Positions 43,457 through 52,490 of a stretch of 64,000 bases of DNA are shown in pieces. The stretch spans positions 62,001 through 126,000 of the forward strand of contig CAJUNR010000001.1 of assembly GCA_910587765.1 (NCBI GenBank). The letters run 5' to 3'. The notes beneath the pieces were generated by a model. That model searched no databases. It worked only from the letters and a program-made list of their open reading frames with translations, and had not been told where the DNA came from. Origin of the DNA: an uncultured Lachnospiraceae bacterium. Its GTDB lineage: Bacteria; Bacillota; Clostridia; Lachnospirales; Lachnospiraceae. The first letter of the stretch is position 1; the number at the start of each line of letters is the position of its first letter. A program made the position numbers and the translations under genes.

Positions 43457-44309
43457 TCAAAGGGTGACAACGATTTTTCCGTTCACGCTTCCGCTGTCAA
43501 GAGCAACACAAGCGTCCTTAATCTGCTCAAAGGCAAAACTTGCTCCGATGACAGGTTTCAGACCGTGATTGTCCAAAAACTCAAAAATATCCCGCATTGT
43601 TTTTTCGGTCGGATAATTGGAAAAAAATCCGGTGAGATATATCCCATTCGGAATATCTTTAATCGGGTCAAAGCCGTTCAGCGTATATACGCCGCCTAAA
43701 ATACCCGTATTGCAGACAATCCCGCCTTTTTCCACACAGCAGAGTGTGTCAGGCAGGGTTTTGGGACCGACCAGCTCCAATGCTTTTGTTACGCCGTTTA
43801 GGGTATTACACAGCTTTCCCGTATCAAGAATCGCTTTTTATCCGCCCCTGCAAGTAACGGCAGCTTGCTTTCAGATGGAGGCATTCAAAAAGTGAACCCC
43901 ATGCCGTAAAATAGGTTTCGGGGATTGCCGCCATATCCGTCCATGAAAGTGCAGACTTTACGGCAAATACATGGTGAACCGGCAAAAGTGCATATTCTGC
44001 ATAGCTTCCGTGAAAACTGCGCCCCATACCGCCCATAAGAGCGACAACCTTTTGTCCGGCTGTAAAATTGCTGTCTGAGGGATCGGCTATTTCTCCAACG
44101 CATTCAATGCCGGGAATAATCGGTTTACTGATATAGTCGGCTCTGATTTCATTTAACCGCAAAATCTGCTCGGAGTGATTCATTCCAAAGGCTTTTATTC
44201 TTACAAGCACCCAGCCGGGTTTTACTTCAGGAATCGGAATCTCGCAAAGTTCAACATTTTCGGCTTCTGTCGGTCTGTCAAGCAAAACCGCTTTCATTGT
44301 CGTACTCAT
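43457..44309 (-). pseudogene. NADPH:quinone oxidoreductase-like gene with internal deletion and frameshift
   Basis: The N-terminal half (44309-43840) reads MKAVLLDRPTEAENVELCEI, IPGIECVGEIADPSDSNFTA and GGMGRSFHGSYAEYALLP, a zinc-independent medium-chain dehydrogenase/reductase GroES-like domain. The C-terminal part (from about 43825 down, another frame) reads LNGVTKALELVGPKTLPDTL and ends GSVNGKIVVTL. In between, the Rossmann portion with the NADPH-binding GxGxxG and about 50-60 residues is missing, and the frame shifts. The enzyme cannot be functional as encoded. It follows the radical SAM gene by 10 bases. Confidence 0.85.
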
Positions 44310-44318
44310 AGGGTATCC

Positions 44319-45368
44319 TCACTTCCTGAACAAATCGCTGTTCTCATCTGCCCAGCACTGCGGATCGGCGGCATAAAAATCTCCGTTTGTTCCTTTTGCA
44401 ACTGCGGGACAGCCCCGGCAAAATGCAAGCAACTTACATTTTGCACATTTACTGAATTTTGCGTATTCCCGGTAACACTCCATATTTGTTACCCATATAT
44501 CGGCAAGACGGTCGGTAAAGACATTGCCTGCACGGCTGTCCGCTGCCCGGCGGCAAGCGTATACTTCACCCGTAGGCAAAATGGTAATATGGCAGTTTCC
44601 GCAGTTACAGCCGCCGTATATCATGCCGTCCTCTGCCGTCTCCGGAATTTTGAATGTTCCCGTTTCATATTCATACAGCGTCCAGAGGTGATCCTTTTTA
44701 TTGAAATAGGTGTCGCAGCCCTCCGCTTCGTATCCTTTGAATTTCTGATCGCATATCGCAAGCAGATCACGATATTCCTGCGGCGTCACACTCGCGTCAA
44801 GATCGCCGCCGCTGGGGACATAACGGGAAAAAGCAAATACATTCACGCCCGCTTTCACAACTGCGTCGATAATACCAGGGATTTCCATGCGGTTTGTTTT
44901 GGAAACTGTCGTCATCGAGACGCTGCGGATTCCGGCACGGTTAATGCAGCCGATTTTTTCAAGAGTGCAGTCGTAAGAGCCGGGCTTCCGGAACCAGTCG
45001 TGTGTCTCACGCAGACCGTCGATTGACAACTGATACTTCTCGCAACCGTATGCTTTCAGTTTACGGCAGACCTGATCGTTTAAGTGGAATGGATTTCCGA
45101 GAATGGTAAAAGGTACGCTGTGTTCATGAAGCAGTTCCAGAAGCCTCCAAAAATCAGGATGCAGGATTGGATCGCCGCCCGTAATATAGAAGTAAGGCAA
45201 ACGGTTATAAACCTCGCAAAAATCAAGACAATTATAAAAAGTGTCCTGCATTTGCTGCCAATTCATAGAATCTATTTTTTTACAGGTATCTCCCGAAAAA
45301 ATATAACAGTGCCTGCACCGCTGATCGCACTCGTCTGTAATGTGCCATTGTTTTGACCTCCATTTAAG
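44319..45368 (-). CDS. Radical SAM/SPASM protein with damaged 5' end
   Basis: The frame holds a full radical SAM core: the cluster motif CDQRCRHC (45329-45306) in QWHITDECDQRCRHCYIF, then YFYITGGDPILHP and YQLSIDGLRETHDWF, and a C-terminal SPASM domain (CNCGNCHITILPTGEVYACR, CAKCKLLAFCRGCP). But no start codon lies upstream: the frame reaches a TGA after about ten codons (ATA CTT AAA TGG AGG...). An ATG with GGAGGT at 45340 is one base out of frame. So a small indel probably broke the N-terminus; the ATG at 45266 would omit the cluster motif. SPASM proteins modify peptides or act in cofactor maturation; no precursor peptide is visible. Confidence 0.75.
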   Translation of the reverse strand, partial: LKWRSKQWHITDECDQRCRHCYIFSGDTCKKIDSMNWQQMQDTFYNCLDFCEVYNRLPYFYITGGDPILHPDFWRLLELLHEHSVPFTILGNPFHLNDQVCRKLKAYGCEKYQLSIDGLRETHDWFRKPGSYDCTLEKIGCINRAGIRSVSMTTVSKTNRMEIPGIIDAVVKAGVNVFAFSRYVPSGGDLDASVTPQEYRDLLAICDQKFKGYEAEGCDTYFNKKDHLWTLYEYETGTFKIPETAEDGMIYGGCNCGNCHITILPTGEVYACRRAADSRAGNVFTDRLADIWVTNMECYREYAKFSKCAKCKLLAFCRGCPAVAKGTNGDFYAADPQCWADENSDLFRK

Positions 45369-45468
45369 TATTCAGCGGGTTTCCTGCCCTCTGTACCTGT
45401 CATTTTACTGATTTTTTTACGCTTCACAAGTACGCACTTTTTTATAACCCAGTTACCTTTTTGTAACC
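45367..45468 (-). repeat. 102-bp promoter module, copy B
   Basis: Gap-free counterpart of 37315-37416. On the minus strand it carries the perfect dyad GTTAC-N6-GTAAC and TTATAAAA, and it precedes the radical SAM/quinone oxidoreductase/nitroreductase group. The dyad is of the kind bound by HxlR-type redox regulators (inference). Confidence 0.85.
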
Positions 45469-45675
45469 TTTGCGTAATTACAGGGCTTCCGAGGCAAATA
45501 AATTCTGTAAAATTTTTGCGACACGCACAAAACGGAGAATCCATGCGTCCTATCATCAATTCCATGGAAGCGTGGGGCATATCTTACAAAGAAAACATAG
45601 CAAATACATAAGCGCAGCACTTACAAGAATTTAGATTCTCCATTTCACGCAGCTACAGAATCATAGGCAAAAAGA

Positions 45676-45714
45676 AAAGGCATCTGACGGTATCCAATAT
45701 CGTCAAATGCCTTT
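45676..45714 (-). terminator. Terminator of the nitroreductase gene
   Basis: 14-bp stem (AAAGGCATTTGACG / CGTCAGATGCCTTT on the minus strand, one mismatch) with an 11-base loop followed by TCTTTTTGCC. It lies 57 bases after the nitroreductase stop. Confidence 0.8.
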
Positions 45715-45770
45715 ATTTCAGCAGTTTTGCGGCTATTCTGCTTTTTCTCTTTGTATCAATTAAGCGATTT

Positions 45771-46283
45771 TCATTTCACAAAAACCAGTTCTTCCACCGG
45801 AATGCGATCCCGGGAATGACGATCTGGATCGGCTTCCTCCCCGTCCGGATATCCGAGCGCAAGAATATTGACCGGTTCCAGCTCCTCCGGCAGTCCGAAC
45901 TCCTTTCGTATCACGTCCGGCTTGAAAAAGCAGATCCACACGGAACCGAGCCCCAGTTCCGTTGCCTGCAGCATCATATGGTCGGTCAGGATGGAGGCGT
46001 CAATATCTGTCGTCTGCTTTCCGTCAAACGGGCGTACCCACGCCTTTCTGCGGTCCGCACAGACGATGATCGCCAGCGGCGCGCCGTACAGGTTCGCACC
46101 CTTCCCTGCTTTCGCAAGCCCCTCCGCGCTTTGGACCACAATCAGACGAACCGGCTGGAGATTGGCCGCCGTCGGCGCCGCGTGTGCCGCCTCCAGAATT
46201 TTCTGCAGCTTTTCCGGCTCAACCTTTTTGTCCTTATACCTGCGGACGGAACAACGCTTCTTCGCAATTTCGATAAAATTCAT
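45771..46283 (-). CDS. Nitroreductase-family FMN protein
   Basis: 170 residues, the compact single-domain form. FIEIAKKRCSVRRYKDKKVE binds FMN phosphate; AAHAAPTAANLQPVRLIV, LTDHMMLQATELGLGSVWIC and NILALGYPDGEEADPDRHSR are family blocks. Probably an NAD(P)H-dependent reductase of quinones or nitroaromatics. Divergent from an HxlR regulator, a classical regulator-target pair. Promoter on the minus strand: TTGCAG (46368-46363), 16 nt, TAAAAT (46346-46341). Confidence 0.92.
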   Translation of the reverse strand: MNFIEIAKKRCSVRRYKDKKVEPEKLQKILEAAHAAPTAANLQPVRLIVVQSAEGLAKAGKGANLYGAPLAIIVCADRRKAWVRPFDGKQTTDIDASILTDHMMLQATELGLGSVWICFFKPDVIRKEFGLPEELEPVNILALGYPDGEEADPDRHSRDRIPVEELVFVK

Positions 46284-46431
46284 AATGGAAAATCCTCTCT
46301 TTCTGTTATATACTGAACGTATTCATGAACCGTTGCCTTTATTTTATCAGAAGATCCATTTTCTGCAAGAATGCACTTTCGAGATAGATACTTTCCAAAA
46401 GGATAGCGGTTAAAAAGCGGAGGAAATTGTT

Positions 46432-46785
46432 ATGGACTACTCAAAAGACCAGTTTAACTGTCCTGTGGAAGCGACGCTGTTTCTGATCGGCGGAAAATAC
46501 AAGCCGCTCATTCTCTGGCATCTGATTGAACAGCCGCTGCACTATATGGAACTGCAGCGCCTGATCCCCAGGGCAACGCCCAAGATGCTGTCGCAGCAAC
46601 TACACGATTTGGTGGAGTGCCAAATGGTGCGCCGGGAAGTCCTCCCCGAGAAACCGCCCCGAACGCTGTACTCGCTGACCGCGCTCGGACGAAGCATCGT
46701 TCCGGTCCTGGAATCCATGTGCGACTGGGGAGCGGACTTTTTGAACGGGCCGGACATCCGGACGCCCTGCGTGAAAAAGGAATGA
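46432..46785 (+). CDS. HxlR-family regulator
   Basis: 117 residues. QFNCPVEATLFLIGGKYKPL with the conserved Cys10, the winged helix LQRLIPRATPKMLSQQLHDL and RTLYSLTALGRSIVPVLESM define the family (HypR/YodB/CatR relatives that sense quinones, diamide or hypochlorite through the N-terminal Cys). GGAGGAAA before the ATG. The 148-base divergent region holds TACTTTCCAAAAGGATAG (46390-46407), an imperfect dyad that could be its operator. It may also act on the dyads in promoter modules A and B. Confidence 0.92.
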   Translation: MDYSKDQFNCPVEATLFLIGGKYKPLILWHLIEQPLHYMELQRLIPRATPKMLSQQLHDLVECQMVRREVLPEKPPRTLYSLTALGRSIVPVLESMCDWGADFLNGPDIRTPCVKKE

Positions 46786-46920
46786 AATGACAAATAAACG
46801 GGCGAAAATGCCGAATCCCGCCGGTAGACCTTTCCCCGCATCCCCTTTATACTGAACTCGTATCAAAAAACACATCCACCCCGCCATCCGGCGGAATTTC
46901 AAAAACAGGAGGAAACAACC

Positions 46921-47376
46921 ATGAGTTTAGGAAACAGTCTGTTTCAGGCACGGAAAAAGAGCGGCATGTCGCAGGAAGAGGTCGCCGAAAAGCTGGGCGT
47001 CAGCAGGCAGACAATCTCAAAATGGGAACTGGATGAGACGCTCCCGGATATCCGTCAGTTCAAAAAGCTGTCCGTCCTGTATCATCTGACACTGGATGAG
47101 CTGATCGACTTCGACCCGGATTTAAAGGAAATTGAGCGGATCATTGAACATACCGACGAAGAAAAGCAGAAAAGCGTCGACTGGACCAAACTATGGGCAA
47201 AGAAGTATCCGGTCCTGACCGCCTATCCGCAGACCGTGCGGATTGACGACTACGCCGGACCGTTAAAAGAACTGCTGACCCGGCTGAAACGCGAATACGG
47301 CTACAGCGACATGGACGCCGGACTGGTGCTGAAGGATATTCTGGGACAGGTCTGGAATACCGGACAGCACGGATGA
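46921..47376 (+). CDS. XRE-family regulator with C-terminal helical domain
   Basis: 151 residues; ACAGGAGG before ATG. HTH at 5-60 (SLFQARKKSGMSQEEVAEKL, VSRQTISKWELDETLPDIRQ), then a linker and a helical part ending YGYSDMDAGLVLKDILGQVW. A TATACT near 46848 suggests its own promoter. There is no obvious partner gene; it is convergent with clpP and shares a hairpin with it. Confidence 0.88.
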   Translation: MSLGNSLFQARKKSGMSQEEVAEKLGVSRQTISKWELDETLPDIRQFKKLSVLYHLTLDELIDFDPDLKEIERIIEHTDEEKQKSVDWTKLWAKKYPVLTAYPQTVRIDDYAGPLKELLTRLKREYGYSDMDAGLVLKDILGQVWNTGQHG

Positions 47377-47384
47377 GGATTTCC

Positions 47385-47410
47385 GGGGAGCCTGTTTTCT
47401 ATGGCTCCCC
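47385..47410. terminator. Bidirectional hairpin between XRE and clpP genes
   Basis: Perfect 8-bp stem GGGGAGCC / GGCTCCCC with a 10-base loop containing TTTT; it overlaps the end of clpP. Confidence 0.6.
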
Positions 47411-47989
47411 GATCAGCCGGTCGATCAGGCCAAATTCCAGCGCTTCCTCCGCCGACAGATAGTGATCGCGTTCCGTGGCCGCCATCACCTCCGCCTCTGT
47501 CCTGCCTGTATTTTGCGCCAGAATCCGGTTCAGCCGTTCCCGGCTTTTCAGAATATGGTCCGACATGATCCGGATGTCGGACGCCGGCCCCCTGACGCCC
47601 TCCCCGTGAACAGCCGGCTGATGGATCATAATCTCCGCATGGGGAAGCGCCAACCGCTTGCCCTTCGCACCTCCCGCCAGAAGAAATGCGCCGAAGCTGG
47701 CAGCGAGTCCGATGCATATCGTTGACACGTCACATTTCACATACTGCATGGTGTCATAGACCGCAAACCCCGCGGACACGGAACCTCCGGGACTGTTGAT
47801 GTAAAACTGGATATCTCTGCCCGGGTCCTCCGCTTCCAGAAACAGCATCTGGGCGACAATCGCTCCTGCGGAAGCGTCGCTTACTTCCTCACCCAGAAAA
47901 ATAATCCGATCCGCAAGCAGCCGGGAATAGAGATCGAAGCTCTGCTCTCCCCGCCCGGTCCGGCGGATCACATACGGTATCACACTCAT
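47399..47989 (-). CDS. clpP: ClpP-type serine protease paralogue
   Basis: 196 residues, full ClpP length. The catalytic triad is present: Ser in GLAASFGAFLL, His in HAEIMIHQPA and Asp in ATERDHYLSAEEALEFGLID. Usual SMGAFLL is SFGAFLL and PNSRIMIHQP is PHAEIMIHQP, so it is a divergent copy. clpX, normally next door, is absent; instead the gene overlaps an AraC-type regulator by four bases. It may be a conditional second ClpP induced by that regulator. Confidence 0.92.
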   Translation of the reverse strand: MSVIPYVIRRTGRGEQSFDLYSRLLADRIIFLGEEVSDASAGAIVAQMLFLEAEDPGRDIQFYINSPGGSVSAGFAVYDTMQYVKCDVSTICIGLAASFGAFLLAGGAKGKRLALPHAEIMIHQPAVHGEGVRGPASDIRIMSDHILKSRERLNRILAQNTGRTEAEVMAATERDHYLSAEEALEFGLIDRLIGEP

Positions 47990-48483
47990 GCCGCAATCCT
48001 GCCTTTCTCAGGCAGAGATCGAGCAGAGAAGAAAGCTTCCCTGCCCGCCGCACGGGATACGTGCTGCAAAGCCGTAAATTTCCCTGCGCACCCCTGCGCA
48101 GAAAACGCCGGCCTCCGCCTGTCCCTGCGCAGAAAACGCCGGCTATGCCCGGAGAGAAATGCTCCAATCCTTCTGTATTCCTGCGGCGTACACCCATATT
48201 CCCGGCGAAATGCTCTGGCAAACGACTGCTGGGAACCATATCCCGCCTCCAATGCGATCTCAACGACCGGCTGCTCCGTTTCCGCCAGCTTCGCAGCCGC
48301 ACTCTCCAGCCGTCTGCTCCGGATGTATCTGCGGACAGTCATACCGGTATCCGCTTTGAATACCCGCGCCAGATAAAATCTGGAATAATGCAGTTCTTCC
48401 GCCAGTTTCTCCAGCGTCAGATTCTGATCCGGATGGGATTCGATATAAGAAACAATTTTGTTGGTCACTGATCTGCTACTCAT
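47986..48483 (-). CDS. AraC-family HTH protein, coupled to clpP
   Basis: 165 residues from ATG 48483 (AAGGAGAT upstream). Only the double HTH is recognisable (residues 1-105): KIVSYIESHPDQNLTLEKLA, YSRFYLARVFKADTGMTVRR, AGYGSQQSFARAFRREYGCT. No ligand domain precedes it. The last 55 residues are Arg/Ala-rich and arise across a 31-bp tandem duplication (48092-48143), which is not a multiple of three and so has probably shifted the original frame. Stop and clpP start overlap (ATGA), so the clpP translation is coupled to it. Confidence 0.85.
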   Translation of the reverse strand: MSSRSVTNKIVSYIESHPDQNLTLEKLAEELHYSRFYLARVFKADTGMTVRRYIRSRRLESAAAKLAETEQPVVEIALEAGYGSQQSFARAFRREYGCTPQEYRRIGAFLSGHSRRFLRRDRRRPAFSAQGCAGKFTALQHVSRAAGREAFFSARSLPEKGRIAA

Positions 48484-48559
48484 GGAAAATCTCCTTACGA
48501 TTCTGAGTTTTTGCCGCGCCCCTTTTTCGCAGGGGGCTGCTGTCCGCCAGCATATCATA

Positions 48560-49486
48560 CTATACGCCTGCCTGTCTTAGCAGCGATTGCCCTTTTTCAA
48601 GATATCTCCCATGCTCTTCCCGGTCCCGGGTGATGTATTCATAAGTCGCATAAAGCGGAGCGATGCGCTCCACAAGTCCGGACAGTCCCGGAGCCGTAAA
48701 CGGTTCATGCCTGTCAATGGCAAAAATGTGTTCGTACATTTTGCAGAACCGTTCCTCAGGGTCCTCGGGAAGCGGTCCGGGAGCGCTCAGCCAGTCCCGC
48801 ACATACGCTCCGGTCAGGGACTGATGAATATGGAGTCCTTTTATCCGGGACGCCAGTTCCCCGTGGCGGTCGAGCATGGCGTGCAGCGCAGCGACCGCCT
48901 CCTCCCCGGAGGCAGGCACCGGGTCCGTGTGCATATAATGCCCCGTATCCAGCATCAGCCCTTTCTTTTCATAATGCACGCCGTCCAGCAGACGCCCGGT
49001 ACAGGCCGGTGAGCGGAAGGTGAGGCCGGGCCACCACAGGTTTTCCATCAGAAACCAGAAGGAATAACCCTGCCCGTCCAGCAGTTCATTGATCAGGGAA
49101 CAGGAGGCGTCGATCACTTCCTCGTCGGTATGTGTCATCCGGTACGTCCAGCTCTCCTCAGCGCTGATCTGCGTCACATGGAAAACCACATACTCCGCTC
49201 CCATCCGCTCTGCATACTGAAGGTCCCTCCGATAATGCGCCGCCACGGAGTCCCGTTCCATTCCCATCCAGTCTGCGATGCTGCACGTATGCACGCCCAC
49301 TACCATATCCGGTTGCAGAAGCGGACAGGTATCCGGAGGCGCCCATCTCCCGTTTCTCTCACAGGGCAGCGGCATCACTTCCAGCCCGTTCAGACCGTAT
49401 TTCCGGTAAAATCCTCTCAAGTCCTCAGCAGAAGCATACCGCTGTACATCATCCTGTGAGGTGGTAAAATTCATCTGAAACTTCAT
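48560..49486 (-). CDS. Sugar phosphate isomerase/epimerase-like TIM-barrel protein
   Basis: 308 residues from ATG 49486 with GGGAGATG upstream; the longer frame to 49684 has no signal. AP-endonuclease-2-like barrel: YGLNGLEVMPLPCERNGRW, ADWMGMERDSVAAHYRRDLQ, EYVVFHVTQIS, FLMENLWWPGLTF (Glu ligand), GLMLDTGHYMHT (Asp-x-x-His ligands) and IKGLHIHQSLTG. The likely metal ligands Glu, Asp, His, His are all there. Substrate unknown. The 250-base region upstream (49487-49738) contains only a long-range CGGTTTTCAGC / GCTGAAAACCG inverted repeat (49668-49727) that may close the chemoreceptor gene. Confidence 0.8.
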   Translation of the reverse strand: MKFQMNFTTSQDDVQRYASAEDLRGFYRKYGLNGLEVMPLPCERNGRWAPPDTCPLLQPDMVVGVHTCSIADWMGMERDSVAAHYRRDLQYAERMGAEYVVFHVTQISAEESWTYRMTHTDEEVIDASCSLINELLDGQGYSFWFLMENLWWPGLTFRSPACTGRLLDGVHYEKKGLMLDTGHYMHTDPVPASGEEAVAALHAMLDRHGELASRIKGLHIHQSLTGAYVRDWLSAPGPLPEDPEERFCKMYEHIFAIDRHEPFTAPGLSGLVERIAPLYATYEYITRDREEHGRYLEKGQSLLRQAGV

Positions 49487-49738
49487 AACCGCATCTCCCG
49501 CAATCGTCCCTGAACAAGATACATCCGTTTTCGGGCGCTCCGCCGTCTGCCGGCCCGTTTCATTTGAACGCCCGTGTACACAAAAAGAAAGTCTTCTGTA
49601 TTTATTATAACAGAGACTTTCTTTTCTTACATCCTGTTTTTTAAGCCGTTTCTTTTCACAACTTCGCCGGTTTTCAGCCCGCATCGGGCGTCCGGGTAAC
49701 GTGGATGTGAAAGGAAGCTGAAAACCGTTCTCCCCCGT

Positions 49739-51745
49739 CTACGGCTCCCGCAGCCGGAATCTGGTCACCAGATCGCGCAGCATGGACGCCTGGCCGGACA
49801 GCTCTTCGCTCGCGGAAGCGCTCTCCTCCGCAGTGGCCACGTTAGTCTGAACAACCGTGGAAATCTGCTCGATTCCGCGGGTGATCTCCTCCGTATTGGC
49901 ATCCTGCTGCCTGGTATAAGACGCAATCCCCTCGATCAGGCTGCTCATCTCGTCCGCACGAGCCACCACCGCCAGCATGGAATCCGCCGTGTCCCTGACT
50001 GCCTGCACACCTTCCTCCATGGAGTCCACGGTCTGTCCCAGCAGGACGGTCGTCTCCTGCGCCGCCTCCGAGGATTTTCCGGCCAGAGTACGGACTTCAT
50101 CGGCCACAACCGCAAAACCTTTCCCTGCGGATCCCGCCCGGGCCGCCTCCACCGCCGCGTTCAGAGCAAGAATATTGGTCTGGAAAGCAATGTCTTCGAT
50201 CGTCTTGACGATTTTATGGATCTCCGCGGACCGGTCACTGATGCGCTGAATCACGGTCGTCAGATTCTGCATCTTATCGTTGCTGGCCAGCAGGCCTTCC
50301 TTCACTTCCTGGGAAATATGGCTGGCCTGCTCCGCGCCTTTGGCAATTTTATGTACACTGTCGGAAACCGCGCCGATATGGGTGGCCAGGCTGTCCACCT
50401 CCGCCGCCTGTTCCGTCGAACCCTGCGACAGCGCCGTCGCACCGTTGGCAACCTGCTGCGAACCCGCAGCCACATCCCTGGACGCCGCATGCAGCTGCCC
50501 CATGGTCCGGTTCAGTTCGCGCGAAATCTCATCCAGAGCGGCCTTGATCTTTTCAAATTCGCCGGTATATTCATTTTTCAGCGTAAAGCTCAGATTTCCC
50601 CCTGCGATCTCCCGCAGCGCATCCGAGATCTCGTCAATATAGACCACATACTCCCGAAGCCGGAGCGTCACCTTGTTGAAATCATCCGCCAGAACGCCCA
50701 ACTCATCTCTGGACTGATACTGAATGGACTGCTCCAGTTCCCCTTCGGCGATGCGGGTAGCCGCAAGGCTCAACTCCCTGACCGGACGGCCAATGACCCG
50801 CCGAACCTGTATGACCACCAGAACAATCAGCAGCAGTACCGCCAGCACCGCCACCAGCAGCATGCTGGCCGTCAGCTGCTGCAGTTCCAGCAGCACCTCG
50901 CCCCGGGAGACATAGGCTACCGCGACCCAGTCGCTGCCCGGAACCGGCTCCACCTGAATATAAGTATCGCCGTAAAGAGACAGCCCCGTCTTTCCGCTGC
51001 CGATCTGCTCTCCGGCATAGGCATACATCCCCTCGCCCATCCCGCTCAAACTCTGTCCAGTAACGGCTTTGTCCTTATGTCCGATGATGGTATCCGTCCG
51101 GGTATCCACCAGAAAGATCCCGCCGGTGTCTTCGATCTGCACCCCGCTGACGATCCGCGAGATGGAATCCAGATACACATCCGCCGCCGCCACGCCGCGC
51201 ACGGCACCGTTTCCGTCCTTGAGCATCCCGGAGGCGCCCACGACGTAGGACTGGCTGTCCTCGTCAAAGTACACGTCGCCGAGGATGAACGCCTCCGACT
51301 GCAGGCCGTCCTGATACCAGCTCTTCGCCGTGGCGTCAAAGTCCGGCCCCGGCACAAAAGAAGCATGATACAGCGAACCGTCCAGAAGCGCCACGTACAG
51401 TCCGGCCGGATATGCATCATTCTGCCCTGCCGTATGTTTGATGTAAGCCGTCATGTCGGGGATCTCCATATCTTCATATTCTATGGTATCCCTCTGAGTC
51501 TCCAGCATGGCCAGCGTACTGTTCATCCATGCTTTTGTCTCCTGAAGCGTACGCTCCGTCGTCGTCTGCAGAAGATCCTCGCTCTTGTCCAGCAGTGCGT
51601 GCGACATCTGAAAATACACGACCGCCAGCAGGACCGCCACAGCGATCACCACACTGCCCACGATGGCAAATACAAGCTTCCCGGTAATGCCAAAGCCTCT
51701 CCGGGCCGCTCCGGAGCGCTCCGCTTTTTCGTTGTTTGAACTCAT
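49739..51745 (-). CDS. Methyl-accepting chemotaxis protein (dCache-HAMP-MCP)
   Basis: 668 residues from ATG 51745 (AAGGGAG upstream); the ATG 33 bases earlier has none. First membrane helix near 20-43 (KLVFAIVGSVVIAVAVLLAV), an extracellular double-Cache-like sensor (45-300; FVPGPDFDATAKSWYQDGLQ, GDVYFDEDSQSYVVGASG), second helix near 300-322, HAMP (RRVIGRPVRELSLAATRIAE) and a long signalling coiled coil with the CheA/CheW tip FQTNILALNAAVEAARAG. dCache domains commonly bind amino acids or small organic acids. Nearby on the other strand are CheX and CheY homologues. Confidence 0.95.
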   Translation of the reverse strand: MSSNNEKAERSGAARRGFGITGKLVFAIVGSVVIAVAVLLAVVYFQMSHALLDKSEDLLQTTTERTLQETKAWMNSTLAMLETQRDTIEYEDMEIPDMTAYIKHTAGQNDAYPAGLYVALLDGSLYHASFVPGPDFDATAKSWYQDGLQSEAFILGDVYFDEDSQSYVVGASGMLKDGNGAVRGVAAADVYLDSISRIVSGVQIEDTGGIFLVDTRTDTIIGHKDKAVTGQSLSGMGEGMYAYAGEQIGSGKTGLSLYGDTYIQVEPVPGSDWVAVAYVSRGEVLLELQQLTASMLLVAVLAVLLLIVLVVIQVRRVIGRPVRELSLAATRIAEGELEQSIQYQSRDELGVLADDFNKVTLRLREYVVYIDEISDALREIAGGNLSFTLKNEYTGEFEKIKAALDEISRELNRTMGQLHAASRDVAAGSQQVANGATALSQGSTEQAAEVDSLATHIGAVSDSVHKIAKGAEQASHISQEVKEGLLASNDKMQNLTTVIQRISDRSAEIHKIVKTIEDIAFQTNILALNAAVEAARAGSAGKGFAVVADEVRTLAGKSSEAAQETTVLLGQTVDSMEEGVQAVRDTADSMLAVVARADEMSSLIEGIASYTRQQDANTEEITRGIEQISTVVQTNVATAEESASASEELSGQASMLRDLVTRFRLREP

Positions 51746-51898
51746 ACCGTTTACTCCCTTCGTATGTCCATTTTCCACATTATCTGGAACGATTTTCCTT
51801 CACTGGAAAACAGATACAATCTCATTCAAATTATAGCAGAGGCGGCGGGAACAGGCAAGTATTTTCACAGTTTCCCGATACCGGCCGTATGACCTTCT

Positions 51899-52372
51899 TC
51901 AGCGCCTGTTCTTTCTTCTTTTTGCAGTCATGCTGCAGACGGTCATTTTCAGAACCATCGTTGCTTTCATCATATCGGTGTGAAACGGAAAGTCTTCCGC
52001 ATGATATTGTCTCATCAGAATTTTCAGTGCCGCATATTTTTCTTCCTCCGGTACTGTCCCGAGCGTTCCGTATCCGATCACACTTTCGTACGCCATCGTG
52101 CAGTTCATCCGCTCCCCGTCAAGAATCAGTTCGTGGCCGCAGTCCATCTCAAAGGCAGCTCTGGAATCCTTTTTGATTAAATCGAGCTTTTTCCCTTCCG
52201 CCGCACAATGAAAATACAGGAAAACCTGCCGCCCCTGCACTTCCAGTCCGAAATTCATCGGAACGATATAAGGATAATCCCCGTCATGGAGCGCAAGCCT
52301 GCACACATCACACTTTCTGATAATATCGATCATCTCTTGAAAATCCGTAATCTCTCTGTCTTTTCTTCTCAT
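51899..52372 (-). CDS. Pyridoxamine 5'-phosphate oxidase-like flavin protein
   Basis: 157 residues from ATG 52372 (AGGAGG upstream). Split-barrel fold: CDVCRLALHDGDYPYIVPMN at the N-terminus, FYFHCAAEGKKLDLIKKDSR in the middle and YESVIGYGTLGTV after it, as in the Gram-positive family once annotated as 5-nitroimidazole resistance (NimA-like) proteins. Binds FMN or heme; the actual substrate is unknown. Monocistronic with its own promoter at 52435-52463. Confidence 0.88.
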   Translation of the reverse strand: MRRKDREITDFQEMIDIIRKCDVCRLALHDGDYPYIVPMNFGLEVQGRQVFLYFHCAAEGKKLDLIKKDSRAAFEMDCGHELILDGERMNCTMAYESVIGYGTLGTVPEEEKYAALKILMRQYHAEDFPFHTDMMKATMVLKMTVCSMTAKRRKNRR

Positions 52373-52434
52373 GGTCCCCTCCTGTATGTTCCGTACGTCT
52401 TCATCCGCCGACGACACGTTTTATCTAAAGCTAC

Positions 52435-52463
52435 ATTATAGCAAAACGGTCCCTGTTTTACAA
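52435..52463 (-). promoter_or_regulatory. Promoter of the PNPOx-like gene
   Basis: Minus strand TTGTAA (52463-52458), 17 nt, TATAAT (52440-52435), followed about 60 bases later by the start codon. Confidence 0.7.
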
Positions 52464-52490
52464 TGAAGGAATTGCAGACGTCACTGTCTC

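Noticed and set aside
45272..45580. 102-codon minus-strand frame as a peptide precursor for the radical SAM enzyme
   Set aside because: It spans the promoter module and the 5' end of the radical SAM gene in another frame; no precursor features such as a leader and repeated core are present.
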